Assembly (NCBI GenBank): GCA_943350065.1
Contig: CALQZZ010000025.1
Span: 1-7,437, forward strand
DNA length: 7,437 bases
Reading direction: 5' to 3'
Origin: Candidatus Nomurabacteria bacterium
GTDB lineage: Bacteria > Patescibacteriota > Minisyncoccia > Phycocordibacterales > UBA9973
The notes beneath the pieces are model-generated. The model saw only the letters and a list, made by a program, of their open reading frames with translations. It did not search any database and had not been told where the DNA came from. Positions 3,438-7,437 of this stretch are shown here, in pieces. Every line of letters starts with the position of its first letter. Position 1 is the first letter of the stretch. Made by a program: the position numbers and the translations under genes.

Positions 3438-4877
3438 TTATATCGTCTTTAATTCCCAAAGGTAATTATCTTTTTTGTTCATAAAGAACAAGTGTTTTTC
3501 ATTGTCATCTAGTGTAAGTTTTATTCCATCTACTTCCTCTCCTACTACCTGTAATGGATCAGATATTTTTTTAGCATTTAAATTTGTCACATCTATTTTC
3601 CAGATTTCATCTCCAAAAGAAATCAATCCTTTGTACCAAGCATCAGGGTATTTAGCATTATCTAAAAATCTAGGAACAGCACAATAAATAGCATCATTGG
3701 CTTTTGTCCAAACACATTTTTCAGGTAATGTTTTAATAGATAATTTGTCCGAGTTGCCACTATTGATATGATAGATATTTAAATCCAAACCACCATTTGT
3801 AGAATTGTTATAAAGGACATCTGCTCCAGATGGACTGGTCAATGTAGTGAGTCCGTTTATGCCACCTAAGATTTTATTAAAATCTTTTTTATTTGGATCA
3901 ATAGAATACATATATCCAGGATAATCAGCAGCTGGTTTTGTGGTTAAAGTAATCATTTTTGCATTAGGCCATTGTGAAAGCCAGCCAGTAAAAGCTGAGC
4001 TAAAGATCTGAGTTTTTTTATCTCCTTGTGCACCAGCGGTAGCACCGATAATACTAGAATCATTGTTTGAGGCATTCTTGAATAGATAAAAAATATTACT
4101 ATTGTCTGGTGAGATACTCATATCGATAATGTTTTGTGGCAAGAAAGAACCTTTTATTTCATTTGTTCCAGTTCCATCCCCTCCTAAAACTTCAACTGGT
4201 AAAATCCCTAAATAACTTTCAATTGTTTTATTGTCGATATTTAAATATCGCATTACAACAGTCTTTGTATTGTTTACAAATAAACCTTCGTAAATTTTTG
4301 GAATTATTGTATTTGTGTATTTTGTTTCAGTGATAGTATCAGCTGGTGTTTGGTAAATATTTCCATTTTCTTTGTTTATGTATCGAACCATTGTAATCAA
4401 TTCTGTTGGTGGTGGAGTTGGTTTGATTGGTTTTGTTGTTTTTAATACAACCCCCTTCGCCCCCTTATCAGGGGGTTGAGTAGTAGTGTTAGTCGTAGTA
4501 GCATTTACTCCCTCACCTGATAAGGGGAGGGTTTGGGGTGGGGTTGTATTTACCACTGCTGGAATATTAGAAAACACTTCTTTGTTGTAAATTCCGAATC
4601 CAGCTATAGGAAAGCTTGAGATTTTTTTGATTGGTAGACTATTTAAAATTGAATCATTGCCTGTCAAAGGATTTAATATTCCTGTTCCTGATATGTTAGC
4701 TGGGCCTGTGGGTGTATTTTTCTTTGGAGTGTTTCCAAATGGAAAAAAGTTTTGTGAAGCGACATCTGGATTATTTACTACAGGTTTTGCCTGAGGGAAA
4801 AAATATAGGTATAGAAAAAAACCAGCAGTTATTGCTACTAAAGTGATTATTAAAAGTACAACGTTTCTTTTTTGCAT
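3438..4877 (-). CDS. Membrane-anchored protein with Pro/Thr-rich linker and beta-propeller-like domain
   Basis: No specific family recognised. The 479-residue product starts with a basic end and one hydrophobic helix (about 5-27, VVLLIITLVAITAGFFLYLY), an uncleaved anchor or signal anchor. A low-complexity linker follows to about residue 158, rich in Asn, Thr and Pro. It contains two palindromic elements (about 111-124 and 133-144) separated by ATTTNTTTQ. Residues about 160-479 look like an extracytoplasmic beta-propeller: repeated short strands with units such as IDMSISPDNSNIFYLF, TTLTSPSGADVLYN, EIWKIDVTNLNAKKISD and KLTLDDNEKHLFFM, reminiscent of TolB/WD40-like repeats. C388 and C399 may form a disulphide. 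It is the last gene of the minus-strand operon, 4 bp after the pilin-transglycosylase gene, which suggests a part in the same envelope apparatus. The propeller fold is an inference from strand periodicity. Confidence 0.85.
   Translation of the reverse strand: MQKRNVVLLIITLVAITAGFFLYLYFFPQAKPVVNNPDVASQNFFPFGNTPKKNTPTGPANISGTGILNPLTGNDSILNSLPIKKISSFPIAGFGIYNKEVFSNIPAVVNTTPPQTLPLSGEGVNATTTNTTTQPPDKGAKGVVLKTTKPIKPTPPPTELITMVRYINKENGNIYQTPADTITETKYTNTIIPKIYEGLFVNNTKTVVMRYLNIDNKTIESYLGILPVEVLGGDGTGTNEIKGSFLPQNIIDMSISPDNSNIFYLFKNASNNDSSIIGATAGAQGDKKTQIFSSAFTGWLSQWPNAKMITLTTKPAADYPGYMYSIDPNKKDFNKILGGINGLTTLTSPSGADVLYNNSTNGGLDLNIYHINSGNSDKLSIKTLPEKCVWTKANDAIYCAVPRFLDNAKYPDAWYKGLISFGDEIWKIDVTNLNAKKISDPLQVVGEEVDGIKLTLDDNEKHLFFMNKKDNYLWELKTI
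4448..4478 (+). repeat. Palindromic element copy D (antisense to its host gene)
   Basis: CAACCCCC (4448-4455) pairs with GGGGGTTG (4471-4478), or alternatively CCCCCT (4460-4465) with AGGGGG (4470-4475) around TATC. Its orientation is opposite to the host gene, so it is read as QPPDKGAKGVV, a different but still open peptide. It shares ACAACCCC and CCCCTTATCAGG with copy E. Confidence 0.7.
4508..4546 (-). repeat. Palindromic element copy E (sense to its host gene)
   Basis: On the minus strand the lead CAACCCCACCCCAAA is followed by CCCTC and GGTGAGGGAG arms around TTATCA. On the plus strand, CCCTC (4510-4514) pairs with GAGGG (4527-4531), then CCT (4516-4518) with AGG (4523-4525) after one mismatch, leaving loop GATA. 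It is read as TPPQTLPLSGEGV, closely like the peptide of copy B (PFKGEGV). Confidence 0.75.
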
Positions 4878-4881
4878 AATA

Positions 4882-6528
4882 TTATAATTGAGCTACACAT
4901 TGATCGTATAAACTTTTTCTTAAAGGTGCTTCTTTGTTAGTAAATGCATTACTACCATTACAACTTCCAGAACCATATTTCCTATAAGTTTTTTCAACAT
5001 CTTGACCACATGAATTGTAAAAATTATGCATTATTTCTGCCGCTACACGCATGTCTATATTAGGACTATTTAAAATATCTTGAGGTGATACTGTTGTGTG
5101 TCCAGCTATTGTTGTTACAGGAAGACCTACATCATAATTGGCTCCTGCTGTAGAGCCGTGAGGGAAAAATGTTACACCAAACATTCCCATAGAAGCAGAA
5201 AATCTCCAGTCCATTCCTAGGTCAGGTGCGCTGGGATTAGGTGCACTAAAGATATTATTACCACTCCAATTTCCATTATTTCTAAATGTATGATCTGTTA
5301 TTTTAGCAGTATCGTTTGGAGTAAAAGTTGTACCATCTTTTTTTAATCCTGAAGCAATAAAATCTCTTCTAGATTTAATACCAGGAGATGGGGCATTTTC
5401 ATCATGGCCAACAAGTCCAGCCACTCCCATAGATTCTCTTTGTATTGCGGCTTCTAGTAAACAAGGTGGTATATTATATTCTGGCAAAGCAGAAATAGTT
5501 TTTATTTGTTCGTACCAAATTGTTCTTTTAAATTTAACATCAGTTGCTTGTGTGCTTGCAAGTTTATATTCATTTGCTGATGCTGGTACTATTGTAACTG
5601 TTGCCTCTGGTAATTTATTTAAACAAATTTGAAGTACTGCGGGGTTGATGGTATTGAGTAAGGCATAAGATGATAAGGCAATAATTAGACCAAAGAGGGC
5701 ACCTGTAATACGCTTCTTCCCTTCTTCTTTACTAGAGATAAGCTCACTGGTCATATATTCAATACCGCCGATGACTATCATTATCATTGCCAACACAGCA
5801 CAAAGCCCAATAAATACTTTTATTAAAGCATTTAAATAATCACCAAAAGGACAAGGGTTTGAATCTGTGGGTTGAGTATGAACACAATTTGTATTTGTCG
5901 GATCATTTGAATCTGGATTGGTGGCACATTCTACTCCTACTTCTGGTAATGGTGCTAAAGGATAATAGTCAATTTTTGGATCAGATGTACCTAGTGTATT
6001 TGCTGGCCCAGCAACTAATTCTTCGGAAACAAATTGCCAGTCATCTAAACAAGCAGTATCACAGTTGTATTTTAAAGTACCATGATATTTGTTGTCTGAG
6101 TTGTAGTCATTAATACTTGATCCTGGCAGATAGACTGAAAGATAATAATGACAGTCTGGACTTCCACCTACTTCACATTCATCCTCCCCTGCTTTCATAT
6201 GAATTATCATATGGTTGCTAGTTGGCACCACAATAGAGTGATTGTCTAAGGTTGAAATATCATCATCGGGACTTGGAAAATCTAATTCTGTGATACTAAC
6301 TTGAATTGTCTGTCCTTCGCAGTTTGCGGTGACTATATCAACAGTCACATCGGGATGAGCAGCGTCTGTATACCAAGAACCTGATTTTGTACCAGAAGGA
6401 TCAAACCTTGCTGATTGGATAGAGCAAACCCCTGTCGCTAAAGAAATTTTAGGTTTTATTAAAATAGAAGAAGAAAAAACTGAAATTATTACTAAGACTA
6501 TTAAAATTTTTGAAATAAGTTTTTTCAT
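4882..6528 (-). CDS. TrbC/VirB2-type pilin-like membrane protein fused to a lytic-transglycosylase-like domain
   Basis: The 548-residue product begins with a signal peptide or anchor (about 5-32). A cysteine-rich extracytoplasmic domain follows (about 33-225; C35, C70, C118, C126, C155, C160, C201, C215). Next is a TrbC/VirB2-like two-helix module (about 228-296): helix KVFIGLCAVLAMIMIVIGGIEYMTS, a charged turn SSKEEGKKR, then helix ITGALFGLIIALSSYALLNTINP. After a linker, residues about 335-548 look like a lysozyme-fold transglycosylase (SLT): PPCLLEAAIQRES with E365 in the catalytic-glutamate position, SASMGMFGVTFFP (444-456) like the family's GAMGLMQ segment, and AAEIMHNFYNSCGQDVEKTYRKYGSGSC (496-523) like its helix and AYNAG-type segment. 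The pilin-like part is convincing; the enzyme activity is inferred. It lies 3 bp after the Ig-like gene and 4 bp before the propeller-like gene, clearly one operon. It may combine membrane pore or pilus subunit and wall-opening roles. Confidence 0.85.
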   Translation of the reverse strand: MKKLISKILIVLVIISVFSSSILIKPKISLATGVCSIQSARFDPSGTKSGSWYTDAAHPDVTVDIVTANCEGQTIQVSITELDFPSPDDDISTLDNHSIVVPTSNHMIIHMKAGEDECEVGGSPDCHYYLSVYLPGSSINDYNSDNKYHGTLKYNCDTACLDDWQFVSEELVAGPANTLGTSDPKIDYYPLAPLPEVGVECATNPDSNDPTNTNCVHTQPTDSNPCPFGDYLNALIKVFIGLCAVLAMIMIVIGGIEYMTSELISSKEEGKKRITGALFGLIIALSSYALLNTINPAVLQICLNKLPEATVTIVPASANEYKLASTQATDVKFKRTIWYEQIKTISALPEYNIPPCLLEAAIQRESMGVAGLVGHDENAPSPGIKSRRDFIASGLKKDGTTFTPNDTAKITDHTFRNNGNWSGNNIFSAPNPSAPDLGMDWRFSASMGMFGVTFFPHGSTAGANYDVGLPVTTIAGHTTVSPQDILNSPNIDMRVAAEIMHNFYNSCGQDVEKTYRKYGSGSCNGSNAFTNKEAPLRKSLYDQCVAQL

Positions 6529-6531
6529 TTT

Positions 6532-7437
6532 TTAAAAATTAACATTAAATTCCTTGGTTAATGTTTGAGAAAGTGTTTTTATGTTAGTAATAGTGAGTCT
6601 TATTTTAGCTGTGCCTGATTCATTTGGGTTTGGTTTGATAGAAAGAACATTTTTGGGTGTGGGTGTAGAAGTTTGTGATCCATTTATAACCCAATCAAAA
6701 TTAAGGTTTGGTGAATCAATATTTTTAGGTGAAAAGAAATAGGGCTCAGCGATGAAAGTAGCACCACCTGTGTCTAAATTAAAACCATCACCAATAGTGT
6801 TATTGTATAGTATTCCAAGCTTTAGATCATTTTTATAAAAAACTATTTCCGGATTTGTAGTACTGAGTGTTATTTTGCCTACTGTGCTAGTGTCTCCAGA
6901 TAGATCAGAAGCAGTAACTTCAATTACATTTTTATCGTCCAAAAAGCTATTTTTAAAGATAAGGTAATTTTTACCCCAACCAGAATCATTTGGTTGACCA
7001 CTATTATCTTTTGTCCAAGCATAAGATAAGTTTTCGGGAGTCATGTGTCCATATTTTGTTGTCATGTTTGGAATAGCGACCACCTTAAAAGTACCTTCTT
7101 CTGAAACTAAGGTTTTTCCTTTGTAGAAGGGTGGAACATAACTATCGTCCCCTTCCCAGAGCATATCTACTTCGGCTGGAGTCGACAAAATATTTTTTGT
7201 AATACTTTGTCCATCAACAGTATCTATTTTTGCTTGAATGGATATAGATTCTCCAATACTACCCATGTCGAATATAAAAGTTTTCTTACCTATAGCAGAA
7301 ATAATTTCTTTTCCACCTATTGACCAAGAAATATTTGCTTTGTTTAGATCTGTGGCATTGGTACTGATTGTAGCTGTAACATGTTGGTTTGGGCTGGGAT
7401 ATTTAGGTGAAGTACTTAGAATAATATCACTTTCGCG
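6532..7437 (-). CDS. Tandem Ig/PKD-like domain protein (N-terminus beyond window)
   Basis: The reading frame is open from the window edge (first residues RESDIILSTSPKYPSPNQ) to TAA at 6532, 301 residues, so the start lies outside. An internal ATG at 7266 is not the start, because the frame and the domain continue upstream of it. I see three beta-sandwich-like units, each with a Trp in a central strand: NISWSIGG (W38 counting from the edge), LSYAWTKDN (W141) and LNFDWVING (W249). Strands such as HVTATIST, KVVAIP, VIEVTASD and AKIRLTITN fit Ig or PKD folds. The layout with SPKYPSPNQ and MLWEGDDSYVPPFYKGK resembles surface proteins often annotated as hypothetical in Parcubacteria. No transmembrane segment is present in the visible part; an anchor or signal peptide would be upstream. 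It is probably an extracellular structural or adhesive partner of the pilin-like protein encoded next. Confidence 0.85.
   Translation of the reverse strand, partial: RESDIILSTSPKYPSPNQHVTATISTNATDLNKANISWSIGGKEIISAIGKKTFIFDMGSIGESISIQAKIDTVDGQSITKNILSTPAEVDMLWEGDDSYVPPFYKGKTLVSEEGTFKVVAIPNMTTKYGHMTPENLSYAWTKDNSGQPNDSGWGKNYLIFKNSFLDDKNVIEVTASDLSGDTSTVGKITLSTTNPEIVFYKNDLKLGILYNNTIGDGFNLDTGGATFIAEPYFFSPKNIDSPNLNFDWVINGSQTSTPTPKNVLSIKPNPNESGTAKIRLTITNIKTLSQTLTKEFNVNF

Larger units (their letters stand above)
4444..4550. repeat. Composite inverted pair of palindromic elements with terminal inverted repeats
   Basis: Copies D and E face each other. AATACAACCCC (4444-4454) is the exact reverse complement of GGGGTTGTATT (4540-4550). 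Internally CCCCTTATCAGG (4461-4472) is the exact reverse complement of CCTGATAAGGGG (4516-4527). The result is a 107-bp structure with 11-bp terminal and 12-bp internal inverted repeats around a Thr/Asn-codon-rich centre (TAGTAGTGTTAGTCGTAGTA). It lies wholly within one open reading frame and encodes about 36 residues of linker. Confidence 0.8.

Noticed and set aside
4173..4187. C-rich stretch CCATCCCCTCCTAAA in the 479-residue gene as a sixth element
   Set aside because: No matching G-rich arm follows; it simply encodes GGDG.
4881..4886. Perfect TATAAT (minus strand) just before the 479-residue gene as its promoter
   Set aside because: It is only 3 bases from the ATG, has no -35-like sequence at proper spacing, and is made by the end and stop codon of the preceding gene in a tight operon.
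6976..6994. Short inverted repeat CAACCA / TGGTTG in the Ig-like gene
   Set aside because: A stem of only six bases in coding sequence is expected by chance.
7264..7266. ATG at 7266 as the start of the Ig-like protein
   Set aside because: The frame is open upstream to the window edge and the upstream residues complete an Ig-like unit, so the gene is cut by the edge.

Overview
This window looks like the replication-origin neighbourhood of a small-genome, AT-rich bacterium, most likely a member of the Candidate Phyla Radiation (Patescibacteria, Parcubacteria-like). Three things point there: a compact dnaA / rpmH-rnpA-yidD-yidC-khpB core; very short versions of YidC and KhpB; and an adjacent surface operon with a TrbC/VirB2-type pilin and Ig-like proteins of a style common in those genomes. 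TGA ends rnpA and yidD where their families end, so the standard bacterial code applies. This argues against Gracilibacteria and Absconditabacteria. The taxon is inferred, not proven.

Layout. Bases 1-1253 (minus) are the 5' 417 codons of dnaA, cut by the window edge just before the GRDHTT-type signature. Bases 1254-1374 are a 121-bp divergent intergenic region with one perfect DnaA box, a weaker one and an AT-rich stretch, a good oriC candidate. Bases 1375-3404 (plus) hold rpmH, rnpA, yidD, yidC and khpB (jag): ribosomal protein L34, the RNase P protein, two membrane-insertion factors and a KH/R3H RNA-binding protein. A strong bidirectional terminator (3403-3429) separates them from a convergent minus-strand operon (7437 to 3438). 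That operon encodes, in transcription order, a tandem Ig-like protein (5' end outside the window), a pilin-like two-helix membrane protein fused to a lytic-transglycosylase-like domain, and a membrane-anchored beta-propeller-like protein. Its genes are 3-4 bp apart. They probably act together at the cell envelope, for example in a pilus or secretion apparatus that must cross peptidoglycan.

The most unusual feature is a family of five short, GC-rich, imperfect palindromic elements (about 31-39 bp) inside protein-coding genes: two in rnpA, one in khpB, and two in opposite orientation in the 479-residue propeller-like protein. All keep the reading frame. In the two housekeeping proteins they fall in predicted surface loops. 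Four of the five are read in the same frame, giving related Pro/Gly-rich peptides. They resemble in principle the Rickettsia palindromic elements but have a different sequence.

Several starts (dnaA, yidC, perhaps rpmH) have a -10-like hexamer only 6-8 bases before the ATG, and no start has a clear Shine-Dalgarno sequence. This suggests leaderless transcripts.
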